Part shown: one piece after another, positions 8,660 to 16,700 of the stretch
How the letters are laid out: every line of letters starts with the position of its first letter
How positions within the stretch are numbered: the stretch's first letter is position 1
Source of the DNA: Nocardioides litoris
GTDB taxonomy: Bacteria; Actinomycetota; Actinomycetes; Propionibacteriales; Nocardioidaceae
NCBI RefSeq assembly: GCF_006346315.1
Contig: NZ_VDMR01000010.1
Location: 1-64,000, forward strand
Reading direction: 5' to 3'
DNA: 64,000 nt
Notes under the pieces: model-generated
Told to the model about the DNA's origin: nothing
The model's input: only the letters and a program-made list of their open reading frames with translations
The model's database searches: none
Position numbers and translations under genes: made by a program

Positions 8660-9574
8660 TCAGCCGCCGGCGCGGAAGACGTCGACGACCCCGGAGTCGT
8701 CGCCGTCGTCGAGCCCGAGCTCGGCCGCGCGCAGCCAGGCGGCCCGGGCGGCGGTCGTGAGGGGCGCGTGGGCCCCGGTCTCGGCGGCGGTCCCGGCGAC
8801 CAGGCCGCTGTCCTTGACGAAGACCGACAGCCGGGTCCGCGTCGGGCGGTCGGCGGCGGGCAGGGCCATCCGCGGCCCGCGGTCGGCGAGCATCCAGGAC
8901 GCCGCGGCCCCGGTCGGCAGCAGCCCGGTCACGACGTCGAGGTCGAGGCCGAGGCGCTCGGCGAAGGCGAGGGCCTCGCCGGCCGCGGCCAGGTGGACGC
9001 TGGCGAGCATCTGGTTGACGAGCTTGAGGGACTGGCCGTCGCCCGGGTGCGGGCCGACGACGTGGAGGGTGCCGGCCGGCTCGAGCGCCGGGCGGGCCCG
9101 CTCGACGTCGTCGGCCGCGCCGGAGACGAGCAGGGTGAGCGTGCCGGCCTCGGCGCCCGGCACGCCGCCGGTCACCGGGCAGTCGACGACGGCGAGGCCG
9201 TGCTCGGCGGCCCGGGCTGCGGCGTCGCGGACCACCGCGGGGCCGACGGTGCTGGCCACGACCAGCACGGCCCCGCGCAGCGCCCCCCGTCGTACGACGG
9301 CGGCGTCGAGGAGTGCGAGCAGCTGGTCGCCCGTCGCCACCACGGCCACGACGACGTCGCAGCCGGCGAGCAGGTCGAGGTCGGTGCCGGCCTCGATCCC
9401 GTCGGCCCGGACCGCGGCGACACGCTCGTCCGCGACGTCGACGGCGCGGACGGCCAGCCCGGCGCGGTGCATCCGGACGGCCATGGGGCCGCCCATCGCC
9501 CCGACCCCCACGACCCCCACGCAGGGGGGTGCGCTCGAGGCGGACGGGACGGGGTCGGTGTCGGTGGAGGTCAC
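8660..9574 (-). CDS. 3-hydroxyisobutyrate dehydrogenase-type oxidoreductase
   Basis: About 304 residues of the beta-hydroxyacid dehydrogenase family, which oxidises 3-hydroxy acids with NAD(P). The nucleotide motif VGVGAMGGPMAVRM is at the N terminus, the substrate signature DCPVTGGVPGAEAGTL is near residue 115, and the catalytic-lysine motif GQSLKLVNQML is near residue 165. 3-Hydroxyisobutyrate or tartronate semialdehyde are possible substrates; the sequence alone does not separate them. GTG at 9574 has GGAG about 11 bases upstream; GTG at 9610 is an alternative. An 18-bp motif shared with the thiolase operon lies 68 bases before this start. Confidence 0.88.
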   Translation of the reverse strand: MTSTDTDPVPSASSAPPCVGVVGVGAMGGPMAVRMHRAGLAVRAVDVADERVAAVRADGIEAGTDLDLLAGCDVVVAVVATGDQLLALLDAAVVRRGALRGAVLVVASTVGPAVVRDAAARAAEHGLAVVDCPVTGGVPGAEAGTLTLLVSGAADDVERARPALEPAGTLHVVGPHPGDGQSLKLVNQMLASVHLAAAGEALAFAERLGLDLDVVTGLLPTGAAASWMLADRGPRMALPAADRPTRTRLSVFVKDSGLVAGTAAETGAHAPLTTAARAAWLRAAELGLDDGDDSGVVDVFRAGG

Positions 9575-9642
9575 GAGCAGTGAGTCTCCGACCGTTGTGA
9601 CCGGGGTCACGACCGCCGGGTGTCGGGACTTGGCCCCCCGGT

Positions 9643-9660
9643 TTCCTCTCCCTGTAGGAA
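9643..9660 (-). promoter_or_regulatory. Candidate PucR operator, copy 1
   Basis: Read on the minus strand this is TTCCTACAGGGAGAGGAA, an imperfect dyad (TTCCT-N8-AGGAA). It lies 68 bases before the start of the hydroxyisobutyrate-dehydrogenase-like gene. An exact second copy, in the same orientation relative to its target, lies 65 bases before the thiolase gene. The regulator gene lies between the two sites. Confidence 0.65.
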
Positions 9661-9686
9661 GCCGGGGTGGGTGTGGTCGACGGGGG

Positions 9687-10907
9687 TCAGTCGGGGAGTC
9701 GGTCGGGGAGCAGCTCGAGCACCTGGAGCCCGAGGTGGAGCAGCAGCCGGGTGCGGCCGTCGGCGAGGTCGACGCCGGCGAGCTCCTCGATCCGCTCCAG
9801 GCGGTAGTACAGCGACGTGCGGTGCAGGTGCAGGGCCTCGGAGGTGGCGGGCGTGGCGCCGGCGTGGTCGAGGTAGGCGCGCAGCGTCTCGACGAGGCGG
9901 CCCTGGGGGTCGCGCTCCTGGAGGCGGCGCAGCGGTGCAGGGACCAGGTCGCGGGTCAGCTCGCGCTCCGGGATGCGCAGCAACAGCTCGAGCGGCCCCA
10001 GCTCGGCCGCCAGGGCGAGACCGCCGGAGGAGGGCACCCGCCGGGCGGCGCGCAGGGCGACGAGGGCCTCGTCGTGGGCCCGGTGGGCCTCGAGGAGGCC
10101 GGGGCGCACGGACCCGACGCCCGCGACGGTGCGCACGTGGTCGCCCAGGACCCGGCCGACGGCCTCGCGCAGCTCGGTGGCCTGCTCACGCAGCCGCTCG
10201 GGCGGGGGCGGGCGGTCCCAGGTCTGCAGCAGCACGCCGCGCGCGCCGAGGACCGCGCCGGCGGCGTACCCGGCCCGTGACCGCGCCACCCCGGCGGTGG
10301 CGATGCGCAGGCCGAGGGTGGCCTCGGTCGCCTCGAGGGTGCTGTCGCGGTCGTCGAGCTCGAGGGCGGTCACGGTGACGTGGGCGGCGTGCCGCAGGAC
10401 CCCGAGACGGTCCAGGGCCCGGGTGCCGGCGTCGCGGGCGGCCGGGTCGGGCCCGACCAGGTCGGCGACCGCGTCCTCCTGCTCGCGACGCCGGTGGTCC
10501 TGGCCCAGCTGCTCGCCGAGGAGCAGGGCCCCGATCTCGTGCCCGGCCCGCACCACCTCCTCCACCTCGGGCTCGCCGAGGGTGCCGTCGGCGTCGATCA
10601 CCAGCAGCAGGCCCAGCAGCTGGCCCTGCCACCGGATCGGGTGGCACAGCCGCTGCACCATGCCGAGGTCCTCGCGGGCCGGGATGGTGCCGGGCCGGGT
10701 CCAGCGGGCCACGCCCTGCCCGAGGATGTGGCCGATGGCGGGGCCGCCGACGTCGCGCTGCAGGACGGCCCGCACGCGCTGCTCGTCGGCGTCGCCGTAG
10801 TGGCGGCTCGCGGCCAGCAGGTTGACCTCGGGGTCGTCGAGCACCACCGACCGGCCCAGCCGCTCGGCCAGGGTGTCGACGAGGTGCTGCAGCTGCCGCT
10901 CCGCCAT
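9687..10907 (-). CDS. PucR-family transcriptional regulator
   Basis: 406 residues. An N-terminal sensor-like region (about 1-130, GAF/PucR-type) is followed by a degenerate GGDEF-like middle and a C-terminal PucR helix-turn-helix: LDHAGATPATSEALHLHRTS then LYYRLERIEELAGVDL near residues 340-380. ATG at 10907 has GGAGGATC upstream. PucR proteins usually control purine, allantoin or organic-acid catabolism. The gene lies between the thiolase operon (divergent) and the hydroxyisobutyrate-dehydrogenase operon (downstream, same strand). Each is preceded by the same 18-bp dyad, so this protein is the likely ligand-responsive controller of both. Confidence 0.88.
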   Translation of the reverse strand: MAERQLQHLVDTLAERLGRSVVLDDPEVNLLAASRHYGDADEQRVRAVLQRDVGGPAIGHILGQGVARWTRPGTIPAREDLGMVQRLCHPIRWQGQLLGLLLVIDADGTLGEPEVEEVVRAGHEIGALLLGEQLGQDHRRREQEDAVADLVGPDPAARDAGTRALDRLGVLRHAAHVTVTALELDDRDSTLEATEATLGLRIATAGVARSRAGYAAGAVLGARGVLLQTWDRPPPPERLREQATELREAVGRVLGDHVRTVAGVGSVRPGLLEAHRAHDEALVALRAARRVPSSGGLALAAELGPLELLLRIPERELTRDLVPAPLRRLQERDPQGRLVETLRAYLDHAGATPATSEALHLHRTSLYYRLERIEELAGVDLADGRTRLLLHLGLQVLELLPDRLPD

Positions 10908-10936
10908 GGCCCGATCCTCCCGCTCCTCGAGCGACT

Positions 10937-10954
10937 TTCCTACAGGGAGAGGAA
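10937..10954 (+). promoter_or_regulatory. Candidate PucR operator, copy 2
   Basis: TTCCTACAGGGAGAGGAA, identical over 18 bp to the reverse complement of 9643-9660. It lies 65 bases before the thiolase start and 29 bases before the pucR-type gene on the other strand. One site could therefore both activate the catabolic operon and autoregulate the regulator. Confidence 0.7.
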
Positions 10955-11019
10955 GATCGGGGCGTCTTTCCCGCCTCGGGCCGGTGGGACGGGGGAGACC
11001 GCCGTCACAGACTGGCGCG

Positions 11020-12186
11020 GTGACCACGGACCCCTTCCTGACCGGGTGGGCGCACACCGCCTTCGGCAAGACCGCCCCCGAGACCACCGTCGAGCACCTC
11101 ATGGCCGAGGTGTCGACCGCCGCGCTGGCCGACGCGGGCCTGGAGCAGCCCGACGCGGTGTTCGTCGGCGTCTTCAACGCCGGGCTGTCGCGCCAGTCGT
11201 TCGAGGGCGCCCTCGTCGGCGCGGGCCAGCCCGACCTCGCCCTCGTGCCCGCCTCGCGCCACGAGAACGCCTGCGCCACCGGGAGCGCCGCGCTGTACGC
11301 CGCCCTGGACTTCGTGCAGTCCGGCCGCGGGCGGACCGCGCTGGTCGTCGGCGCGGAGAAGATGACCGGGGTCGGCTCCGACGTCGTCAACGACGCCCTC
11401 CTCGGCGCCTCCTACCGGCCCACCGAGGAGCAGGCCGGCAGCTTCGCCGCCATCTTCGGCCGCCTGGCCGACACCTACGCCGACCGCTACGGCGACCCGC
11501 GCGAGGCCCTCTCGCTGGTCGCGGCCAAGAACCACCGGCACGGCGTGGCCAACCCCTGGGCCCAGATGCGGCGCGACCTCGGCGTCGAGTTCTGCTCGGT
11601 GCCCTCGGAGAAGAACCCGGTGACCGCGGGTCGGCTGCTCCGCACCGACTGCTCGCTGGTCTCCGACGGCGCCGCGGCGCTCGTCGTCACCACCGAGGAC
11701 GTGGCCCGGGCCGCCCGCCGCCGCGTCCGGGTCGCCGGCCGCGCGCACGCCAACGACGTCTTCGAGGTCGCCCGGCGCGCCGACCCCCTCGCCCTCGACG
11801 GGGCCGCGCGGTCCTTCCGCGCCGCGCTGCGCGAGGCCGGGACGACGCTCGACGGGCTCGACCTGCTCGAGACCCACGACTGCTTCACCCTGGCCGAGCT
11901 GCTGCAGTACGAGGCGTTCGGCATCGCCGAGCCCGGCAAGGGCGGCACCGTGCTCGCCGAGGGCCTCACCGAGCGCGACGGCCGCCTGCCGGTCAACGTC
12001 TCCGGCGGCCTCAAGGCCAAGGGCCACCCGGTCGGGGCGACCGGGGTCTCTCAGGCCGTGATGGCCGCCTTGCAGCTGACCGGCGAGGCCGGCGAGATGC
12101 AGCTCCCGGCCGCCGACCGGGCAGCGGTCTTCAACATGGGCGGCGCCGCCGTGGCGTCGTACACCACCGTGCTCGAGGCGGCCTGA
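11020..12186 (+). CDS. Thiolase (lipid-transfer-protein type)
   Basis: 388 residues of the thiolase superfamily, closest in pattern to the SCPx/lipid-transfer-protein thiolases that cleave 3-ketoacyl-CoA. The nucleophile is Cys85 in HENACATGSAAL, the family HDCF motif is near residue 286, and the catalytic His is in GGLKAKGHPVGATG near residue 336. The C-terminal Cys of classical thiolases is replaced by FNMGGAAVASY, which is usual in this subgroup. GTG start at 11020. It is the first gene of an operon with an acyl-CoA ligase and a GlcD-like oxidase, downstream of the putative PucR site. Confidence 0.9.
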   Translation: MTTDPFLTGWAHTAFGKTAPETTVEHLMAEVSTAALADAGLEQPDAVFVGVFNAGLSRQSFEGALVGAGQPDLALVPASRHENACATGSAALYAALDFVQSGRGRTALVVGAEKMTGVGSDVVNDALLGASYRPTEEQAGSFAAIFGRLADTYADRYGDPREALSLVAAKNHRHGVANPWAQMRRDLGVEFCSVPSEKNPVTAGRLLRTDCSLVSDGAAALVVTTEDVARAARRRVRVAGRAHANDVFEVARRADPLALDGAARSFRAALREAGTTLDGLDLLETHDCFTLAELLQYEAFGIAEPGKGGTVLAEGLTERDGRLPVNVSGGLKAKGHPVGATGVSQAVMAALQLTGEAGEMQLPAADRAAVFNMGGAAVASYTTVLEAA

Positions 12187-12187
12187 G

Positions 12188-13798
12188 GTGGGCGCGCCGT
12201 CGACCCGCGCCGTCAACCTGGCGCACTTCCTGACCCTCACGGCCCGCCGGCTGCCCGACCACGACGCCCTCGTGCACGGCGAGACCCGCTGGACCTGGGC
12301 CGACCTCGACCACCGCGTCTCCCGCCTCGCGGCCGAGCTCCGCCGGCGGGGCGTCGGCCGCGGCGACTGCGTCATGCTCCACAGCCCCAACCACCCCGAG
12401 TTCGTGCAGGCCATGTTCGCCGCCTGGCGGGTGGGAGCCTCCCTGGCGCCCACCAACGCCCGGCTGACCGCCGACGACGTCGCGGTCATCGCCGGCGTGT
12501 GCCGGCCGAGCCTGCTCCTCGTCCACCCCCGCCTGGCCGACCAGGTGCCCACCATCACCGCCGCGACCGGCCACGACCACGTCGAGGTGATGTGGGTCGG
12601 CGACGACGACGCGGCGTACGGCGGCGACGCGATCGGCGCCCTCCCCGCCGACGGCCCGGTGCTGCCCGACCAGGACGTCACCGTCGGCCAGCACGCCTGG
12701 TACTTCTTCACCTCCGGCACCAGCGGCACCCCGAAGGCCGCGGTGCTCACGCACGAGCAGATGGGCTTCGTGACCCTCAACCACGCCGCCGACCTGATGC
12801 CGGGGCTCGACGCCGACCACGCCTCGATCGCGGTCGCGCCGCTCTCCCACGGCGCCGGCATCCACCTGCTGCCCAACGTGGCTCGCGGCGCCCGCACCGT
12901 GCTGCCGACCTCGCCGGGACTCGACCCGGCCGAGGTCTGGGCCCTGGTCGAGCGCGAGCGGGTCACCAACGCCTTCACCGTGCCGACGATCCTCAAGATG
13001 CTGGCCGAGCACCCCGCGGCGGCCGAGCACGACGTGTCGTCGCTGCGCCACGTCATCTACGCCGGGGCACCGATGTACGCCGCGGACCAGGCGCGCGCCC
13101 GGGCGGTGCTCGGCGAGGTGCTGGTGCAGTACTACGGCCTGGGCGAGGTGACCGGCAACATCACCGTGCTGCCCCCGCACGAGCACGGCCGGCCGCGGCC
13201 GGCGGGCGTGGAGTTCGGCACCTGCGGCTACCCGCGCACCGGCATGCAGGTCAGCATCCAGGACGACACCGGCGCCGAGGTCGGCCCCGGCGTGCAGGGC
13301 GAGATCTGCGTCGCCGGCCCCGCGGTCTGCCACGGCTACCTCGACAACCCCGCGGCCGACGCCGCCGCCTTCCGCGACGGCTGGTTCCGCACCGGCGACC
13401 TCGGGATGCTCGACGAGCACGGCTACCTCTACGTCACCGGCCGGGCCTCCGACATGTTCATCTCGGGCGGCTCCAACGTCTACCCCCGCGACATCGAGGA
13501 GAAGCTGCTGACCCACCCCGGGGTCGCCGAGGTCGCGGTGCTGGGCATGCCCGACCCGACCTGGGGCGAGGTGGGGGTGGCGGTCTGCGTGCCGGCCGCC
13601 GGCGCGACCCTCGACGCCGACGACCTCCGTGCCCACCTCGACGGCCGGCTGGCCCGCTACAAGGTGCCGCGGCACTTCGAGGTCTGGGACGAGCTGCCGA
13701 AGTCCGGCTACGGCAAGGTGGTCAAGCGGCACCTGCGGACCCGGCTCGAGAGCGCCGGCTGGCCGCCGGCCGAGCGGCCCGCCCCGGTGCCGGCATGA
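12188..13798 (+). CDS. Acyl-CoA synthetase (AMP-dependent)
   Basis: 536 residues of the ANL adenylating superfamily. The phosphate loop FFTSGTSGTPKAAVLTH lies near 173-190, the YYGLGEVTGNIT A5 motif is in the middle, GWFRTGDLGMLDEHGYLYVTGR (split here by residue limits in the family hinge) is near 400, MFISGGSNVYPRDIEE follows, and the catalytic lysine is in PKSGYGKVVK near 505. It activates a carboxylate to its CoA thioester; the specificity cannot be read. It begins one base after the thiolase stop and ends in an ATGA overlap with the GlcD-like gene. Feeding the thiolase is the natural role. Confidence 0.92.
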   Translation: MGAPSTRAVNLAHFLTLTARRLPDHDALVHGETRWTWADLDHRVSRLAAELRRRGVGRGDCVMLHSPNHPEFVQAMFAAWRVGASLAPTNARLTADDVAVIAGVCRPSLLLVHPRLADQVPTITAATGHDHVEVMWVGDDDAAYGGDAIGALPADGPVLPDQDVTVGQHAWYFFTSGTSGTPKAAVLTHEQMGFVTLNHAADLMPGLDADHASIAVAPLSHGAGIHLLPNVARGARTVLPTSPGLDPAEVWALVERERVTNAFTVPTILKMLAEHPAAAEHDVSSLRHVIYAGAPMYAADQARARAVLGEVLVQYYGLGEVTGNITVLPPHEHGRPRPAGVEFGTCGYPRTGMQVSIQDDTGAEVGPGVQGEICVAGPAVCHGYLDNPAADAAAFRDGWFRTGDLGMLDEHGYLYVTGRASDMFISGGSNVYPRDIEEKLLTHPGVAEVAVLGMPDPTWGEVGVAVCVPAAGATLDADDLRAHLDGRLARYKVPRHFEVWDELPKSGYGKVVKRHLRTRLESAGWPPAERPAPVPA

Positions 13799-15186
13799 GC
13801 GTCGAGGCGGCGCCCCGCTCGTCGAACGACGGCGGGGTAGGGGCGCTGGCCGGGCTGCCCGAGGGCGTGATGATCGCCGATCCCGACGTGGTCGTGGGCT
13901 ACGCCCGTGACCAGTCGCGCTTCACCGAGGCGGGCACGCCGCTGGCCGTGCTCGCCCCGCGCAGCACGGCCGAGGTGGCGGCCTGCCTGCGGGCCTGCCA
14001 CGCCGCCGGCGTGCCCGTGGTGACGCGCGGGGCCGGCAGCGGCCTGAGCGGCGGCGCCAACGCCGTCGACGGCGGCGTCGTCCTGTCCCTGCACCGCATG
14101 GACGCGGTGCTCTCGATCGACCCCGTCGAGCGGCTCGCCGTGGTGCAGCCCGGCGTGGTGACCGGCGACCTGCGGCGGGCGGTGGCCGCGCACGGCCTCG
14201 CCTACCCGCCCGACCCCGGGTCCGTCGACTCCTGCACCGTCGGCGGCAACGTGGCCACCAACGCCGGCGGCATGTGCTGCGTCAAGTACGGCGTCACGGG
14301 CGACTTCGTGGAGGCGCTGGAGGTCGTGCTGGCCGACGGCCAGGTGCTCCGCACCGGCACCCGCACCGTCAAGGGCGTCGCCGGCTACGACCTCACCCGC
14401 CTCCTGGTCGGGTCGGAGGGGACGCTGGGCGTCGTCACCGAGGTCACGCTGCGGCTCGTGCCCGCCCCGCCGCCACCGCTGGCCCTCGTCGCGACCTTCG
14501 CCCGGCTCGCCGACGCCGGCCGGGCCGTGGTCGCCCTCGTCGGAGCCGGCCTCGACCTGGCCGCGGTCGAGCTGCTCGACCGCACCACGCTGCGCGCCGT
14601 CGACCGGCACGCCGGCATGGGCCTCGGCGACGCCGCGGCCATGCTGCTGCTCCAGGCCGACGGGCCCGATGCGACCGCCGTGCTCGCCGCGGCCGCCGCG
14701 GTGTGCGCCGAGGCCGGCGCGGAGGACGTGGCCGTGGGCGACGACCCGGCGGAGTCCGAGCTGCTGATGGCCGCGCGCCGGCTCGCGCTGCCCGCGCTCG
14801 AGACGCTCGGCGACTGGCTGCTCGACGACGTCTGCGTGCCCCGGGCCCGCGTCGTCGAGCTCGTCGAGGCCGTCGAGGCGGTCGGGGCCGACCTCGGCCT
14901 GGTCATCGGCGTCTTCGGCCACGCCGGTGATGGCAACCTGCACCCCACCGTCGTCTTCGACCAGCACGACCCGGCCTCCCGCGACGCCGCCGCGACGGCG
15001 TTCGACCGCATCACCGCGGCCGCCCTCGAGCTCGGGGGCACCGTCACCGGCGAGCACGGGGTCGGCCGGCTCAAGGCGGGCTGGCTGGCCCGCGAGCTCG
15101 ACCCGGTCAGCGCCCGGCTGCAGCGCGAGGTCCGACGGGTCTTCGACCCCGCCGGCCTCCTCAACCCGGCCGTCGCACCGTCCTGA
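13795..15186 (+). CDS. GlcD-like FAD-linked oxidase
   Basis: 463 residues of the FAD-binding oxidase/transferase type 4 family (glycolate oxidase GlcD, D-lactate or D-2-hydroxyacid dehydrogenases). The FAD-binding PP-loop is VTRGAGSGLSGG at about 76-87, SCTVGGNVATNAGG follows near 145, and the C-terminal metal and substrate motifs are GHAGDGNLHP near 376 and GEHGVGRLKAGW near 418. Alkylglycerone-phosphate synthase is a more distant relative and less likely. The ATGA overlap with the ligase stop means co-translation. In this cluster it could oxidise a 2-hydroxyacid released from the thiolase product (inference). Confidence 0.9.
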   Translation: MSVEAAPRSSNDGGVGALAGLPEGVMIADPDVVVGYARDQSRFTEAGTPLAVLAPRSTAEVAACLRACHAAGVPVVTRGAGSGLSGGANAVDGGVVLSLHRMDAVLSIDPVERLAVVQPGVVTGDLRRAVAAHGLAYPPDPGSVDSCTVGGNVATNAGGMCCVKYGVTGDFVEALEVVLADGQVLRTGTRTVKGVAGYDLTRLLVGSEGTLGVVTEVTLRLVPAPPPPLALVATFARLADAGRAVVALVGAGLDLAAVELLDRTTLRAVDRHAGMGLGDAAAMLLLQADGPDATAVLAAAAAVCAEAGAEDVAVGDDPAESELLMAARRLALPALETLGDWLLDDVCVPRARVVELVEAVEAVGADLGLVIGVFGHAGDGNLHPTVVFDQHDPASRDAAATAFDRITAAALELGGTVTGEHGVGRLKAGWLARELDPVSARLQREVRRVFDPAGLLNPAVAPS

Positions 15187-15255
15187 CCCTGCGCCGCCCG
15201 GCGACCCCCCCCGACGTCCCGCTAGCCACCAGCAAGCAACCCCCGGGAGCATCGC

Positions 15256-15318
15256 GGTAGTCCCTGACGAAGAGCACGCCTCGGCGGCCGAATTGCCTGC
15301 TCTTCGTCAGGGACTACC
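15256..15318. terminator. Perfect 21-bp inverted repeat between convergent genes
   Basis: Arms 15256-15276 and 15298-15318 are exact reverse complements (21 bp) around a 21-base loop. The repeat lies between the convergent GlcD-like and GAF-regulator genes, so a bidirectional terminator is the simplest reading. The arms are less GC-rich than the surroundings (GGTAGTCCCTGACGAAGAGC begins the left arm) and there is no U tract. It may therefore be a mobile or dispersed palindrome that has been recruited. The rest of the 15187-15397 gap shows nothing else. Confidence 0.6.
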
Positions 15319-15397
15319 CCCGGCGGGCGGGGCGAGGGTGCGTGCTCGGGCTAGCGGTGGCCGGTCGACGAGAGGTCGACGGGAGGTCGACGAGAGG

Positions 15398-16579
15398 TCA
15401 CCGGGAGCCGTCGAGGACGACGCCGTCGGCGAGGCGGTAGGGGCCGGTCGTGACGAGGGCGCCGACGACCCGGCGGAGCCGGGAGACCTCGGCGCGGGCG
15501 GAGACGACGTGGGCGGTGTCGCCGTAGAGCAGGGTGCTGAGCGCGGCGGCGGTCAGGCCCGACCGGCCGGCGGCGGCCAGGTGGCCGAGCACCTCGGCGT
15601 GGCGGCGGGTCAGGGAGACCCGCCACGCCCGGTCGTCGGCGACGACGTCGAGGACGCCGTCGGCGCCGAGCCGCAGCAGCACGCCCGCGCCGGCACCGGC
15701 GCCGCCGGACGAGGGCCGCACCAGCCAGCCGTGGGAGAGCCGCTCGGGCAGGCACAGGCCGAGGCCCGGCACGGTCATCGGCCGGTCGGGCCGGGGTGCC
15801 TCGACCCGGTCGCGGGCGGCCAGCCCGACGTGGTGGGCGACCCAGCCGTGGTCGTCGACGACGAGCAGCGGCCCGGAGCCGACCAGGGGCTCGGCCTCGC
15901 GGCGCAGCCGGTCGAGGCCCTCCTCGTGCCGACGCCACAGCGCCCCCTCCGCGAGCCGCACCGCGCTCTCGACGAGCACGCCGAGTGCGGGGTGCAGGGT
16001 CAGCGCGGGCCCGCTGACGTCGACCACGCCGAGCAGGTCGCCGGTGCGCGGGTCGTGGACGGGGTGGGCGGTGCAGTACCAGGGCTGCTGGCCCTGCTCG
16101 AAGTGCTCGGCCGAGAACAGCTGCACCGGCGCGGCCTCGGCCAGCGCGGTGCCGATGGCGTTGGTGCCGACCTGGTCCTCGGTCCACACCGCGCCCTCGG
16201 TGAACCCCAACCGGTCGGCCTGCAGCCGGACCGTGGCCGCCCCCTCACGCCACAGGATCACGCCGTCGGCGTCGCAGACCACCATGAGGAACAGCGACGC
16301 GTCGGCCACCGACGTCAGCACCCGCCGCAGCTCGTCGACCACCGACCCCAGCGGCGACGTACGACGGCGGCGCTCGACCTCCTCGAGGGCGACGGCGGCG
16401 CGGTGGTTGACCGCGTCGGGGTCGAGCCCGGCGGCGAGGGTGCGCGACCAGGAGCGGGCGACCAGGGGGCGGGGCCGGGCGGGCGGGCGCCCACCGGCGA
16501 GGACGGCGTCGCGCACCATCTGCAGCTCGCGGGCGCGCAGCGTCAGGTCGCTCGCGGGTGCGCTCGCGCCGTACGCCAT
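15398..16579 (-). CDS. GAF-domain transcriptional regulator (AcoR-like)
   Basis: 393 residues. A GAF domain spans about 70-220, including the motif FTEGAVWTEDQVGTNAIGTA and the stretch HPVHDPRTGDLLGVVDVSGP seen in AcoR/DhaR-type sensors. No sigma-54 AAA+ domain follows. Instead there is a short C-terminal winged-helix-like domain (VSLTRRHAEVLGHLAAAG, then VSRLRRVVG), the usual actinobacterial form. ATG at 16579 has a strong GGGGAGGG upstream. It is divergent from the flavin monooxygenase across 113 bp and probably activates it in response to a small organic ligand. Confidence 0.85.
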   Translation of the reverse strand: MAYGASAPASDLTLRARELQMVRDAVLAGGRPPARPRPLVARSWSRTLAAGLDPDAVNHRAAVALEEVERRRRTSPLGSVVDELRRVLTSVADASLFLMVVCDADGVILWREGAATVRLQADRLGFTEGAVWTEDQVGTNAIGTALAEAAPVQLFSAEHFEQGQQPWYCTAHPVHDPRTGDLLGVVDVSGPALTLHPALGVLVESAVRLAEGALWRRHEEGLDRLRREAEPLVGSGPLLVVDDHGWVAHHVGLAARDRVEAPRPDRPMTVPGLGLCLPERLSHGWLVRPSSGGAGAGAGVLLRLGADGVLDVVADDRAWRVSLTRRHAEVLGHLAAAGRSGLTAAALSTLLYGDTAHVVSARAEVSRLRRVVGALVTTGPYRLADGVVLDGSR

Positions 16580-16684
16580 GTGCCCTCCCCGCGACGACGG
16601 CACCGGGCTGTGGTGCCGGTCACATCATGCGCTCCGGGTGCAACCCGCTGCAACGCTTCCGCCGCCGCGGCCGACGGTGTGCCC

Positions 16685-16700
16685 TGGGTCACATGACCCA
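16685..16700. promoter_or_regulatory. 7-bp inverted repeat spanning the monooxygenase start codon
   Basis: TGGGTCA-CA-TGACCCA is a perfect 7-bp dyad with a 2-bp centre, and the ATG of the flavin monooxygenase (16693) lies inside it. It could be a protein operator for the divergent GAF regulator or another factor, or a hairpin masking the start codon. No Shine-Dalgarno is visible in front of this ATG. Confidence 0.4.

Noticed and set aside
9313..9600. Arg/Pro-rich open frame on the plus strand
   Set aside because: It is fully inside the hydroxyisobutyrate-dehydrogenase-like gene on the other strand and is made of repetitive RRRPRR-type sequence typical of shadow frames.
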